The position numbers were made by a program, and so were the translations under genes. Under the pieces are notes generated by a model. That model was not told the DNA's origin and ran no database searches. It worked only from the letters and a program-made list of their open reading frames with translations. A stretch of 64,000 nucleotides of DNA, from assembly GCA_965243385.1 (NCBI GenBank), contig CBDEUV010000002.1, positions 1,798,001-1,862,000 on the forward strand. Direction: 5' to 3'. Shown here one piece after another: positions 34,719-43,700 of this stretch. This DNA is from JANSYA01 sp965243385 (GTDB lineage Bacteria > Spirochaetota > Leptospiria > Leptospirales > Leptonemataceae). Each line of letters begins with the position of its first letter. Positions within the stretch are counted from its first letter, which is position 1.

Positions 34719-35293
34719 ACGCTGATATCCGCCAGGAAGGCCGCCACCAGTTGATCGAAGCCCTGTAGATTTTTCGAATTCGCTGGATGCCCTGGCCCGT
34801 GCAGAAGCATCGCCCCTTCAAGCAACGCCACGAAATAGCGCGCACGAGTCTCGGCCGATCCTTTGAATTTCAGACTGCCGTCCGCCGCCCCCCGATTGAG
34901 ATGTCCGACCAACCAGGCGACGCTCATATCAAAGAAAGGCTGAAACGCGCCGATCAATCGCGGCGGCAAACTCAGTGCTTCCGCGCTCAACATTCCGCAC
35001 AGACACAGGCGATCGTCTTGCAAAGCGCCGCGAAAGACGTCGGCGTAAGCCGCGAGCGCGTCGGCCGGCGCCGGCCCGGATTCGTCGACGGCCTGTAGAC
35101 CGGCTTGAATGCGGCGAATATAATCATCCACCAGCGCCAGCCCGAGATCCTCTTTGGACTTAAAATAATAATGAATCGTCGCGGTCTTAATACCGACCGC
35201 CCCGGCGATATCGGCGTAGCTGAAGCCGTTGAATCCCCGGCGCTGCAGCAACGCCTGCGCGGTATCCAGAATCTTTTGTTGGGTATCGGACAT
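34715..35293 (-). CDS. TetR-family transcriptional regulator
   Basis: A 192-residue regulator. The HTH is at about 8-55 (ILDTAQALLQRRGFNGFSYA, DIAGAVGIKTATIHYYFKSK), with a TetR_C-type helical ligand domain containing RLCLCGMLSAEALSLPP, as in the AcrR/YcdC-like group. ATG 35293 begins a normal-length protein; the frame stays open for 261 codons upstream, but that stretch has no plausible domain and lies opposite a lipoprotein gene. The stop overlaps the start of the response regulator gene by 4 bases, so the two form an operon. Target and ligand unknown. Confidence 0.88.
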   Translation of the reverse strand: MSDTQQKILDTAQALLQRRGFNGFSYADIAGAVGIKTATIHYYFKSKEDLGLALVDDYIRRIQAGLQAVDESGPAPADALAAYADVFRGALQDDRLCLCGMLSAEALSLPPRLIGAFQPFFDMSVAWLVGHLNRGAADGSLKFKGSAETRARYFVALLEGAMLLHGPGHPANSKNLQGFDQLVAAFLADISV

Positions 35294-35605
35294 GACAACG
35301 CGTTCAGAAACGCCCGCGCAGCTTTGCGCGCAAACAATATTTGGGAGGCGATCTGTCCCTGGATTGATTTTCGCGGGGCGGGCTCCTCTGGCTACGGCCG
35401 GCAGGAGTCCTCGCAAGCTCGGATCTGCGCGGCCGAAGTCCGCTGCGGGTGCGATGCGCCGGTGGGTAACGCCCGATTCGCGCGGCATACCCTCACCCCG
35501 AATCAAGACGATTTCACCTTGACCGCGGGCTCGCATTCGATCATAAACAAATCTCAAGACTTCAGTCGCGACAATCCCGCTGCTCGAGGAATAAGAGCCT
35601 GCCCA
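35294..35605. other. divergent intergenic region, no gene seen
   Basis: About 310 bases between the TetR gene (minus) and the lipoprotein gene (plus). No convincing coding sequence, RNA gene or strong palindrome was found. It should contain the promoters for both neighbours. Confidence 0.4.
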
Positions 35606-36070
35606 ATGTTCCACACTTCCCGCCCGAAAATCCCCGAAGCAGTATTGAGCCTGACGCTGGCAATAGCGCTGGGCCTGTCGTGCGCCGTCGACGGGCCGGA
35701 CGTGATCAAGGGCAGCGCAGCGAACACCCGCTTGCAGAACGCCGTCTGGAGCAAATTCATCGACTGCGGAACGCCGCTGCCCTTCGACTTCTTTTTTGTA
35801 ATCCCCGGTTTTGTCAGCGGCCAGTCCGTGTTCGGCGGCTTTCGCCCGAACGGTTACTATCGTACGGCGGACGTGGATCGCTGCATAAACGACTTCAATC
35901 GGTTGCCCTGCGACCAGTTTCGCTCCACCGATCAAAACGATCTGGTGTTCCCCTTCTTGCGTCTGGCGGCCTCCGCCTGTCCCGACGTAAACGAAAACTC
36001 GTTTTTCAAATCGCCTCCGGGCCAGGGGCATATCATTCGCGAAAGCGACGGGAGTTCGTCGGATGATTGA
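35606..36070 (+). CDS. lipoprotein of unknown function
   Basis: A 154-residue protein with a lipoprotein signal (EAVLSLTLAIALGLSC, Cys26 as the lipidated residue). The mature part has Cys pairs (DRCIND, LPCDQF, ASACPD) and an aromatic core VWSKFIDCGTPLPFDFFFVI. No family recognised. It precedes the PDZ-like-repeat gene by 54 bases on the same strand and may share its transcript. The final stretch (RESDGSSSDD) is acidic. Confidence 0.65.
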   Translation: MFHTSRPKIPEAVLSLTLAIALGLSCAVDGPDVIKGSAANTRLQNAVWSKFIDCGTPLPFDFFFVIPGFVSGQSVFGGFRPNGYYRTADVDRCINDFNRLPCDQFRSTDQNDLVFPFLRLAASACPDVNENSFFKSPPGQGHIIRESDGSSSDD

Positions 36071-36124
36071 GACCGGCACCGCGTGCGAAGCAAGCGGCGC
36101 AGCACGCGAATCGGAGACGAACTA

Positions 36125-37627
36125 ATGATGATGAAACAAATTCTAAGATTCTGGCTGGCGATCACCCTGATTTTCATGAGCTACACCGGCGCTCTGTATT
36201 CCCAGGAACCGGAGATTCGCGCGGTCCGGATTCCAGAGCCCGCCGATCTTTCGTCAGAGGTACCGGATAAGGTTCTGCTCATACCGATCTACCGCCAGGG
36301 CGCGTTCGTCGGAATGCAGGTCTATTTGATGCTGGCCGAGAATCCGCTGGCGTGCATGGGACTCACGCTCAAAGATATAATTATCACCATCAACGACACG
36401 CCGATCGTGAGCGAAGAAATATTCGCCGAATTCGCAGAACTTTCTGTGGTCCGCTCGATCACTATCGAAAGAAACAAACGCCGAATTCGATTCGAATACA
36501 CGCACGACGCGCAGGGATCGTGCGTCGTCGTCGACTATGCCGAAACAATTTCGGTGCGCGCGCGCCCGCCGGCCTCCGTTTCACGCAAACACCTGGACCG
36601 CGTCGTGTACATCAAACCGGGAGAACGCAGCAGCGTGCCTCCGGGAGCGCTCGGCGTGATCCCGGATCAGCATGTTATGTACTGTATGGGTCTGCGCTAC
36701 GGAGACCTGGTGCTTGCGATCGACGGCGAGCAGCACGACCGGTCCGTAGACCCCCGGGATCGTTTTCTGAAACCCAGAGAACTACAGTCTCTAAAAATCA
36801 AGCGGGGGGCCGCCTATTACCAGATCCAATATGTGCACGACGCGCAAGCCCCGCGAATCTGCGAAGAAGCCGGCAGCTATACCGAGGTTCGGGCGCGCCT
36901 GCCGGAAACGGACGGGGAGCTGTCGTCAAGTCTGAAGCTCACTCTTCTGGGATCGCCAGAGCTTAAAACGAGGATGTGGTCGGTCAGCTTCCTGGAGCGG
37001 CGCCGTACGCTCGCCTGCATGGGCATCCCGAGGTCATTCCAAATCCAAAAACTCAACGGCCGAATCCCGACGGAGGCCGAAATCCGGCGGGCCCTGACGC
37101 ATCCGCGCGAAATCAGTAGTCTCAAAATCAAGGACGCCCTTGAGCGCCGCTTCATCCACGACCCGGAAGCCGAACTGGATTGCACCCCCTGGGCTCCCCC
37201 GCCCGGGACCGTGCCGCCGCTGCATCCGGTAACCGGAGAGCCGGCGTCTCACTCGTATATAGAAGCGTTTCACGAGATGGCGATCAAATTCCCGGCGAAT
37301 TCTCTGATTCCGCGCTATCGAAAACCGGAGGAGCATGCCCGTTTGCGAAAAGCCGCGGAACGTCTGGACGCGATTCAGAAACGCATCGAACAACGCGATC
37401 GCAACCTCAGTGAATCGCAAGTACTGGAGTATTTTCAGGCCCGGCGCAAAACACTGCGCGACCGAATTGAAATTTCCGAATACGTACTGGCCAAAGACAC
37501 CACCTACGGGGCCAATCGCGAAACCTACGAAAAGATACTGGTGGAGAGCGGCGCCCGCTTGAAGGATCTGGATACGGAAGAAACGGAAACTCTGCGCTGG
37601 CTCAGAACGATCGAGAACGACCGCTGA
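36125..37627 (+). CDS. exported protein with three disulfide-linked PDZ-like repeats and coiled-coil tail
   Basis: A 500-residue secreted protein. ATG 36125 (first of three tandem ATGs, GGAGA 8 bases upstream) leads into a signal peptide (WLAITLIFMSYTGALYSQ). Three repeats of about 100 residues follow. Each has an ACMG or YCMG turn (LACMGLTLKDIIITIN, MYCMGLRYGDLVLAIDG, LACMGIPRSFQIQKLNG), a SL or SI..IK/ER strand and an ending HD(A/P).....C. The two conserved Cys per repeat suggest one disulfide each. The pattern recalls PDZ-like GspC/DegS modules. Residues about 390-495 are a charged helical, probably coiled-coil, tail. Role unknown; the lipoprotein gene upstream may be a partner. Confidence 0.6.
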   Translation: MMMKQILRFWLAITLIFMSYTGALYSQEPEIRAVRIPEPADLSSEVPDKVLLIPIYRQGAFVGMQVYLMLAENPLACMGLTLKDIIITINDTPIVSEEIFAEFAELSVVRSITIERNKRRIRFEYTHDAQGSCVVVDYAETISVRARPPASVSRKHLDRVVYIKPGERSSVPPGALGVIPDQHVMYCMGLRYGDLVLAIDGEQHDRSVDPRDRFLKPRELQSLKIKRGAAYYQIQYVHDAQAPRICEEAGSYTEVRARLPETDGELSSSLKLTLLGSPELKTRMWSVSFLERRRTLACMGIPRSFQIQKLNGRIPTEAEIRRALTHPREISSLKIKDALERRFIHDPEAELDCTPWAPPPGTVPPLHPVTGEPASHSYIEAFHEMAIKFPANSLIPRYRKPEEHARLRKAAERLDAIQKRIEQRDRNLSESQVLEYFQARRKTLRDRIEISEYVLAKDTTYGANRETYEKILVESGARLKDLDTEETETLRWLRTIENDR

Positions 37628-37644
37628 TCGCATTTCGTACGCGA

Positions 37645-38055
37645 TCAATCCGCTCGAAATTCCAGGCGCGGGCCGCCCGGCATTAAACACATCATGTGGC
37701 GCGCGCCCCGATCGTTGCAGGGCTCCGGCGCGAATTCGATAACGACTCCCGGGGTCGCACTCAGACGTTCATACAGCAAGTCCAGCGCCGCCTGGTTCGG
37801 AATGCGCAGCGCAAGATGATGCAAGCCGGGGTTCCGATGACGGTCGAATGCGACTCCGTGCTCAACATCCCGGACCTGCCATAGCGTGATCATGGTTTCG
37901 CCGTCGGTGACGAAGGCCGCCGGATAATCGGGCTTTTCGCCCAGTTTTTCGTAGCCCAATACATCCTGGAAAAAAGCCAGCGCTTCCGGTAAATCGACGA
38001 CTGTCAGCCCGACATGGTGTACTCCCGCGGTCGCGCGCTCCTGTGCTTCATTCAT
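37645..38055 (-). CDS. VOC-family (glyoxalase/bleomycin-resistance fold) protein
   Basis: A 136-residue single-chain VOC protein of standard length. The first half opens with VHHVGLTVVDLPEALAFFQD and the second with GLHHLALRIPNQAALDLLYE; metal ligands would be His15 region, His of GLHHLAL and Glu in LEFRAD at the end. ATG 38055 has GAGAGGA 6 bases upstream. It is divergent from a TetR regulator, with two ACAGATCTGT operators between them, so its expression is probably released by that regulator's ligand. It may be a detoxifying lyase or dioxygenase. Confidence 0.85.
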   Translation of the reverse strand: MNEAQERATAGVHHVGLTVVDLPEALAFFQDVLGYEKLGEKPDYPAAFVTDGETMITLWQVRDVEHGVAFDRHRNPGLHHLALRIPNQAALDLLYERLSATPGVVIEFAPEPCNDRGARHMMCLMPGGPRLEFRAD

Positions 38056-38081
38056 ATTATCCTCTCAGGCATAAACAATAT

Positions 38082-38128
38082 GTACAGATCTGTTCACTCA
38101 AGCCAAAATAAAGTGGACAGATCTGTTC
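38082..38128. promoter_or_regulatory. twin TetR operators 33 bp apart
   Basis: GTACAGATCTGTTC (38082-38095) and GGACAGATCTGTTC (38115-38128) share the perfect 10-bp palindrome ACAGATCTGT. Their centres are 33 bp apart, about three helical turns, so two dimers would bind the same face. The second site ends one base before the annotated ATG of the TetR gene. Confidence 0.8.
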
Positions 38129-38815
38129 ATGGCAACTAATTTATACGGAATGCTTCGAAAAAAGACGAGAGCGCATTCGCCGCGGGCGGCGCAGGGATCG
38201 AAGGCACCGAAAAAATCGAGAGCCTCTTCGAAAACCGCCGCGCGGGAGCAGCCCCGCCGGGAACATCTTCTGCGGACCGCCTACGAACTCTTCAATGCCC
38301 GGGGTTATCACGCGACGGGAATCGATACGATTATGGACGCGTCCGGAGTCAGCAAGACGACGCTTTATAAATATTTTGCCTCGAAAGAGGAGCTCATCTT
38401 AGAAGTGCTGCGACGGCGGCACGAGGATCTGTGGGCCGGCTACCAGGACCGCATCGCGCGTTCGCGGCGGCGGCATCCCGACTGGCCGAACGAACGACAC
38501 CTCGACGCGATTTTTGACGCGCTTCAGACCTGGCTGGCGAGCGGCGACTTCTTCGGTTGCAATTTTATCAACGCGAGCGCGGAGTACGGCGCGGCCGACG
38601 ATCCTATTCATCGCCTGGCCGCGGAGCACAAGCAGCGCCTGTGCTCATTGATTTACGAGCTGCTGTCCGAGCGGCCGGCGGCCCGGCGCAAAGCGCTCGC
38701 CGGGCAAATGCTCATGCTGATTGACGGCGCAATCGTCGCGGCTCAGGTGCGCTCGGATCGGCAGGCGGCGAAGCGGGCCCGGGAGATGGCCCGCATAGTG
38801 CTCTCGGCCGGCTGA
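38129..38815 (+). CDS. TetR-family transcriptional regulator
   Basis: A 228-residue regulator with a basic N-terminal tail of about 45 residues, the HTH at about 48-95 (LLRTAYELFNARGYHATGID, TIMDASGVSKTTLYKYFASK) and a helical C-terminal domain containing SGDFFGCNFINASAEYG. It matches the YxaF/TetR_C group that controls oxidoreductase or VOC genes. ATG 38129 follows the second operator directly, so the mRNA would be leaderless or the real start is ATG 38150 (seven residues later). The twin palindromes support autoregulation and control of the divergent VOC gene. Confidence 0.88.
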   Translation: MATNLYGMLRKKTRAHSPRAAQGSKAPKKSRASSKTAAREQPRREHLLRTAYELFNARGYHATGIDTIMDASGVSKTTLYKYFASKEELILEVLRRRHEDLWAGYQDRIARSRRRHPDWPNERHLDAIFDALQTWLASGDFFGCNFINASAEYGAADDPIHRLAAEHKQRLCSLIYELLSERPAARRKALAGQMLMLIDGAIVAAQVRSDRQAAKRAREMARIVLSAG

Positions 38816-38831
38816 GGCGCTGCGCCTCAGC
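38811..38831. terminator. palindromic bidirectional terminator spanning both stop codons
   Basis: GCTGAGGCGC T GCGCCTCAGC is a perfect 21-base palindrome around a single T. It contains the TGA of the TetR gene (38813-38815) and, on the other strand, the TGA of the response regulator (38827-38829). It is a compact hairpin serving two convergent genes. Confidence 0.65.
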
Positions 38832-39504
38832 TCCGGGCGCCGCGGCACAGGTTCAGGTACTGCCGCAAGTACGCGTCGAATAACAACACGCCGTCGTATT
38901 GCCGAAAGCCGATGGCGTTTTTAATATTGTGAATGTGCCGGTAGATGGTCGCGATCGAAGCGCCCGTGCGTTCGGCGATCGTCCCGGGCTTCAGACCTTC
39001 GTCCAGCATATCGGCGATCTTCAACTGGCCTTTCGTAAGCCCCTTCACCCCGCGAAAATCCGGCTGTTCGCCGTTGTCCCGATCGGCGCCGCGCCCCACC
39101 GCCAGCAGCAAACGTCCGCTTTCTTTGAGCAAGCGCACATACGAAACGATTCGCTCCGGCGACTCGTCCTTCGTTATAAAAGCGTCGGCGCGGCCGGTGC
39201 CGATCGCCTCGAAGATTTGATTGGCGTCCCCGTCGGAGCTGAGCACGGCGACGGTCTGGCCGCGGGTGTCGGGATTCGCGCGGATTTCTCGCAGAGCCCG
39301 CAGGCCGTCGGCCCGTGAAGGGGATTGGTCGAGCAACAAAACGTCCGGAGCGCACGCTACAAGCGCGTCGCAAATCCCGGTGCTGGAACCGCCTTCGTGA
39401 ACGATACGGAACGCGGCGTTTCGTTCAAAGGCCCGGATGAGCTTTTTCCGATAGCCCTCTTCGTCGTCTACAAGCGCAACTTTTAGTTCGGTTTTAATAA
39501 CCAT
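38827..39504 (-). CDS. orphan response regulator, paralogue of 34056-34718
   Basis: A 225-residue response regulator very similar to the one 4 kb away: shared stretches include DAFITKDESPERIVSYVRLL-like and DNGEQPDFRGVKGLTKGQLK, plus the same IHNIKNAIGFRQYDGVLLF tail. Acidic pocket Asp13-Asp14, phospho-acceptor Asp59 (VLLLD) and Lys (FITKDE) are present, but the loop after Asp59 is QSPSRADG instead of VTLPQIGG, so phosphorylation or dimerisation may differ. ATG 39504 has AGGAGTG 7 bases upstream. No kinase gene is adjacent. It may answer the kinase at 32831 or have diverged to a new input. Confidence 0.88.
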   Translation of the reverse strand: MVIKTELKVALVDDEEGYRKKLIRAFERNAAFRIVHEGGSSTGICDALVACAPDVLLLDQSPSRADGLRALREIRANPDTRGQTVAVLSSDGDANQIFEAIGTGRADAFITKDESPERIVSYVRLLKESGRLLLAVGRGADRDNGEQPDFRGVKGLTKGQLKIADMLDEGLKPGTIAERTGASIATIYRHIHNIKNAIGFRQYDGVLLFDAYLRQYLNLCRGARS

Positions 39505-39767
39505 ACGAATTCACTCCTGCCTCTCAAACATGGAATTCGCTGTTTTATATATGCTGCGTTAATGTCTCTTGATCTATAGTTGAGATTATCTATCGGTCCA
39601 GATAAATACACGACATCAAAAAATCAAACAAATTTTAGTAATTGCCAGGGGTGGGATTCGCCGGACCAAATCGCCTGAATTTCAGGACCTTCTCGTTCGC
39701 GTTCGCGGCGGAATCAGTCCCGCTCGCGCCGGGAGACTCGCCCCGGGCGAGCGGGTAGCTCTGCAAC
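39505..39767. other. A/T-rich intergenic region
   Basis: About 260 bases, clearly richer in A/T than its surroundings at 39540-39640. It lies upstream of the orphan response regulator and downstream of the immunity genes. Its left part probably holds the promoter of the response regulator. No RNA gene or strong hairpin was identified. Confidence 0.4.
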
Positions 39768-40235
39768 TCAGGAGGGTTCATGCAGGCTCAGGAACTCATT
39801 CAGGGATTCGCTGACGATCTCAACGGCTTCTTCATTGAGCTCTTGATTCACGTTCACCGACTCGTGAGGAATGCGCACAACCCGGGACTGCTCCACCGTA
39901 GCACCTGTTTTCAAGAAATAGGGATCTCCGGAACCGGCCATGCATTCGCCGATTGGAAAATATCCGCGACGGCCGGCCGCTATTCCGGGCATGAGTTCCA
40001 GGGCTTCCTGCGCAATCGATTCAGGATCGAGAAATTTCATTTCCACCCCGAGGCCCGTCGGATCATGTTCCGGGCTGATCTCGACTTCCGATCCGACCAA
40101 TCCGTGTGCGCTGTAGAGCGCGACCAGCCAGTCGGGTGCGCCCAACCGTGCCAGCTCTTGCGCCTGACGCGGGGTGATCACTGCTCCGGCTGCAAGGTCC
40201 GGCCTGCGACTCAGGATGCTTTCGATGTTCTCCAT
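39768..40235 (-). CDS. SMI1/KNR4 (SUKH) family immunity protein
   Basis: A 155-residue soluble protein with the SUKH pattern: an N-terminal helix (ITPRQAQELARLGAPDWLVA), ALYSAHGLVGSEVEI, a central strand DPTGLGVEMKFLDPE, then GYFPIGECMAGSGDPYFL. SUKH proteins are the commonest immunity partners of nuclease-type polymorphic toxins in bacteria. It is the second gene after the Rhs toxin 40760-48055 and follows another small gene by 29 bases. Those 29 bases consist mainly of CAAG/TAAG tetranucleotides, and no normal ribosome site is present. Its probable job is to neutralise the LHH nuclease, or a related toxin from a competitor. Confidence 0.82.
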   Translation of the reverse strand: MENIESILSRRPDLAAGAVITPRQAQELARLGAPDWLVALYSAHGLVGSEVEISPEHDPTGLGVEMKFLDPESIAQEALELMPGIAAGRRGYFPIGECMAGSGDPYFLKTGATVEQSRVVRIPHESVNVNQELNEEAVEIVSESLNEFLSLHEPS

Positions 40236-40259
40236 CTTACTTGCTTACTTGCTTGCTTG
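40236..40259 (-). repeat. tetranucleotide microsatellite between the two immunity genes
   Basis: Six consecutive units of CAAG or TAAG (mRNA sense) fill the gap between the stop of 40265-40666 and the ATG of the SUKH gene. Slippage would change the spacing, and so the translational coupling, without touching either protein. Confidence 0.7.
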
Positions 40260-40264
40260 CCGGC

Positions 40265-40666
40265 TTATTTGTATTCCCGCAATGAAAGCGCGAGCGGTCC
40301 GGAACGACTCGCATACGCGCTCCAGCCCGGTTTCTTTCCACTCGCAAGGATCCCAAGAATTTCTTCGTTCGCGAAAATTCGTGCGATCGGCTGTCCGTTC
40401 GTATCGCTCTCCCATTGAACGCGGAAATCGGCGGAATCGAAGCCAGGCCCTTCCGCCTCGTTTGTAAACTCGCGCGGGTTCAAGAAAGGAGCGGACGCCC
40501 GGTCCTCCCAGTCCACGTCCGCGGGAGCCGTCACGCGATTGTACAGCCACACATCGCCGACGATTCGATCGTCTATTCGCAAATAGGCGTAAACAACCCG
40601 ATCATCGTCGTCGATCACTACGTCAGCGCCCAGACTCGCTTCCGGAAATTGAATTACGAACGCCAT
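40265..40666 (-). CDS. small gene directly after the Rhs toxin, probable immunity protein
   Basis: A 133-residue acidic soluble protein of no recognised family. It reads as strand-rich (FPEASLGADVVIDDDDRVVY, AYLRIDDRIVGDVWLYNRVT), followed by APFLNPREFTNEAEG and a final SGPLALSLREY. ATG 40666 has GGGGAC 5 bases upstream. It is the first gene after the toxin (93 bases), the standard position for an immunity gene, and it precedes a SUKH immunity gene. It could be the specific antitoxin of the LHH nuclease, with the SUKH protein a second or orphan immunity, or the reverse. That assignment is by position. Confidence 0.6.
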   Translation of the reverse strand: MAFVIQFPEASLGADVVIDDDDRVVYAYLRIDDRIVGDVWLYNRVTAPADVDWEDRASAPFLNPREFTNEAEGPGFDSADFRVQWESDTNGQPIARIFANEEILGILASGKKPGWSAYASRSGPLALSLREYK

Positions 40667-40759
40667 TACGTCCCCATCTTTCAGATGGCCCTCTCGCTTT
40701 CAAACGGAAACCCGGCTCGTCCCCGACCGCGATTCGATTTCGGTCGGGGACGATCGGGC

Positions 40760-43700
40760 TCAACGGCTGCGCTTGAGTCCGCGAAAGCGTCCGGAGTCCC
40801 ATTCGTCCTGCCAGTAGGTCTTTCGCTGGGCGGCGAATTCCTGGCGATCGATCAGCGAAGGCGTCTGCCCGGTATTGGGATGGTTTCGACTGTAATTCTC
40901 TCCGAGTCGATGATCCGTGCGGGTCATTTCGTCCAGCGGCCCGTCGGGCGTCTGATTGCGATGGTGCAATTCAACGGGATGATCATCGTTCCCGATCGGC
41001 GCACGGCCCCGGCGCGGCGGAGGTCCATGCAGCTCCTCATTGGGGATGCGCCGGCCGCCGGTGTCGTTCAAACCGAAAGCCGTCTCCGCGTTGCGTTTCC
41101 TGGCCATGGCGCGCGTTTCACAGACGTTGTGAACCCAGACCCGACTCTCACCCACGTAGTACGTGTGAAATTCAGCCACTTCAAAATTGTACGTGGTCGT
41201 GGTTCCCGTCCGCCGCCAGCCGCTCGCCACTTCAAACGATCCGCCGTGCGCAATCACGACATCGCCCGCTTCCAGTTTTCCGGCTTCCAGCCAGCCACGG
41301 TCTTGCACGTAAAAGGGATGCTCGTGCGTAACCTGAAATGATTCGCGCTGTTGACCCTTCGCATCGTCGGCGCTTCGCAACTGGAGCTCGCCGATTTCGT
41401 TGTCGGGAGTGATGAATAGCTTTGTGACCGCCTTAAATTCGCGCTCCCCCGAAGCGTCGGATTTGCGCGAGAGAACTCGATCGCCGACCCGTATCGATTC
41501 AATCGGCCGCAGGCCTTCCGCGGTTTCCACCAGCGTTCCAGCGGCGAAACATTCCGAGCTCCTGCGAGCGGCGACGCCCGTGGATTCTGCTTCCGTGGCT
41601 TCCCCCGCCACCGCCGATTCCAGCGCTCCACCCGCGCCGCGCAATCCGCGGTATGCGGCCGCGATTCCGGAGGCGAGTCCCGCGGATGCGAAGCCGATGG
41701 CCGCACCGATCAAACCGGCTCGCAGTAGATCGACGCCGGTCTTCCCCTGGATCGCAGCCATCGCGACGGACTGCGCTCCTCCCAGCATGGCTTCCAGAGC
41801 GAGCATGGATCCCAGACTGGTCGCCACCGCACCTATGCCGAAGCCCAGCGCGAATCCCGCAACGGTGACCAGCGCCGTCCCCCATCCTTTCGCGCCCCAG
41901 TGGAGCGGATTCCAGCTACCGCCGGCCGCCGAACCGCTGAGGTACGCGACTCCGAGCGCAATGAGCGTAAAGGCCAGCAGGCCGAAGAAATGCCCATCCG
42001 GATCCTGAAACGTAACCGGGTTGTTGCCGGCGTACTGATAACGATTCAGAATCGCCGGATACATTTCCGGCCCGCCCATTACGTACGAATCGGCGCTGAT
42101 AAAACGCCCGACGACAGGATCGTAAAAACGACTGGAAAAATAAATCAGATTCGAAGCAGAATCCAGCTCCTGCCCCGCGAATTTGTATCGCGATATATCG
42201 GATCCCGTGGTGCTCGCCTGATGGATCTGGCCGTACGGCAAATAGCTCGTATATGAAACCTCCTGCCCGAGGGCGTCCGTCACCACCGCTACGGAATTCG
42301 TTCGGTCGCGGTGATAGAAGTACGTGCCGGCGACGGGATAGCCGGCGCCCGGCCCCGACATCCCGCTGAGTTGCGCGTACAGGAGTCCGTTCTCCAGCTC
42401 GGTCACGTCGCCGATTCCATCGATGAGGGACGCCAGTTGTCCAGGGCGATCGTTCTGGCAGTTCATTACCGAGAAACTGAAGAACACGATGATCAGCGCG
42501 GGAATACCGGGAGCCAGGCGCCGATTGTATCGGAGATATGCGGGCCGACGCGCATGCCGTTCATACAGGAACTGAAAATAGATATACAGCCCGAGAATCA
42601 GGAGCGCGAACAACGCCAGAAGAGCATATTTAATATAAAGCTCCGAACCGGGCAGGCTCGCCAGATACTCCAGGCCGAGCGTCATCCGCTTCCAGGAATG
42701 ATACAGGCTCTGGTTTCCGAACAGACCGGCGAGCATCAGCGGGGCCAATAGCGATGCACTGGACGGGGAGCCGGTAATCGATGCGATCCGGCCGTTCGGG
42801 CCCAGAATATAAATCGTCGACTGCGTCGCGCCGCCGCCATGGTCGACGATCTCCATCAGGTCACCGAGATAGTGACTTGTTCGGACGCCGCTGTCCAGAT
42901 ATTCAATCCGTTTGATGCGTTCGCCGAAGGGATCGTACGCGTTTTCGGTTTTCAGCTGACCGTTCAGCTTCGTCTCGAGAAGCAGACCCTTCGCGCTCCA
43001 TTTGTACGCCCAGGTTTTTCCGCTTCGCTTTTTCTCGATTCGATTGCCGGAAGCATCATATTTGTACGACCAGCCGCCGCCGGATTTCAGCCGGTGGCCG
43101 GTATAAGACAGGGACGTCCCGCCTTTGTTCGTCAGATTGCCCTGCTTATCGTAACTGTACTTTTTCGTGCCGTATGCGTCGGAGCTGGCCTGGGTCAGGA
43201 AGCCGCGTTTATCGAAATTAAAGGTGATGTCGTTCTCGGGCCGCCCCGCGCCTCCGTTTAAGTCGTCGATCTTCTTGAGCAATTGCAGACCGTTATAGGT
43301 ATAGCTCTGATCGACAAGCGTCGTGAGCTGGGCGTTCGCGTCCCGCCCGCGCAGGGTGCTGGACTCCAATCGTTCGTACAGATTATAATCGTAATCGGCT
43401 TCCGCCCCGTTGCTGTAGCGGATTTCCCCCGGCTCGCCGCCCGCGGAGTAATTGTTGTATTCCGCGAAAAGATTGTTATCCAGCTTGATATCCGCCAGAC
43501 GGCCCCGCGCGTCGTAGTTCTGCGTCACCACTCTGCCGTCGGGATAACGCAACTCTACGGGCTGTCCGGCGCGATCGTAGGTGGACTGAAAGCTGTAGTC
43601 CTGCCCGTCGTGCCGGATTGTCTTCTGACTCTCGCGCCCGTAAATATCATAGGCGTACCGTACGCGATAGGTTTCCACTCCGTCGACGGTCGTCCACGCC

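Noticed and set aside
35294..36079. Upstream in-frame extension of the TetR gene to about 450 residues
   Set aside because: The added part has no domain and lies opposite the lipoprotein gene; ATG 35293 gives a normal TetR length.
39700..39780. tRNA-like stretch (GGGCGAGCGGGTAGCTC)
   Set aside because: No cloverleaf with a T-loop GTTCRA and matching acceptor could be built.
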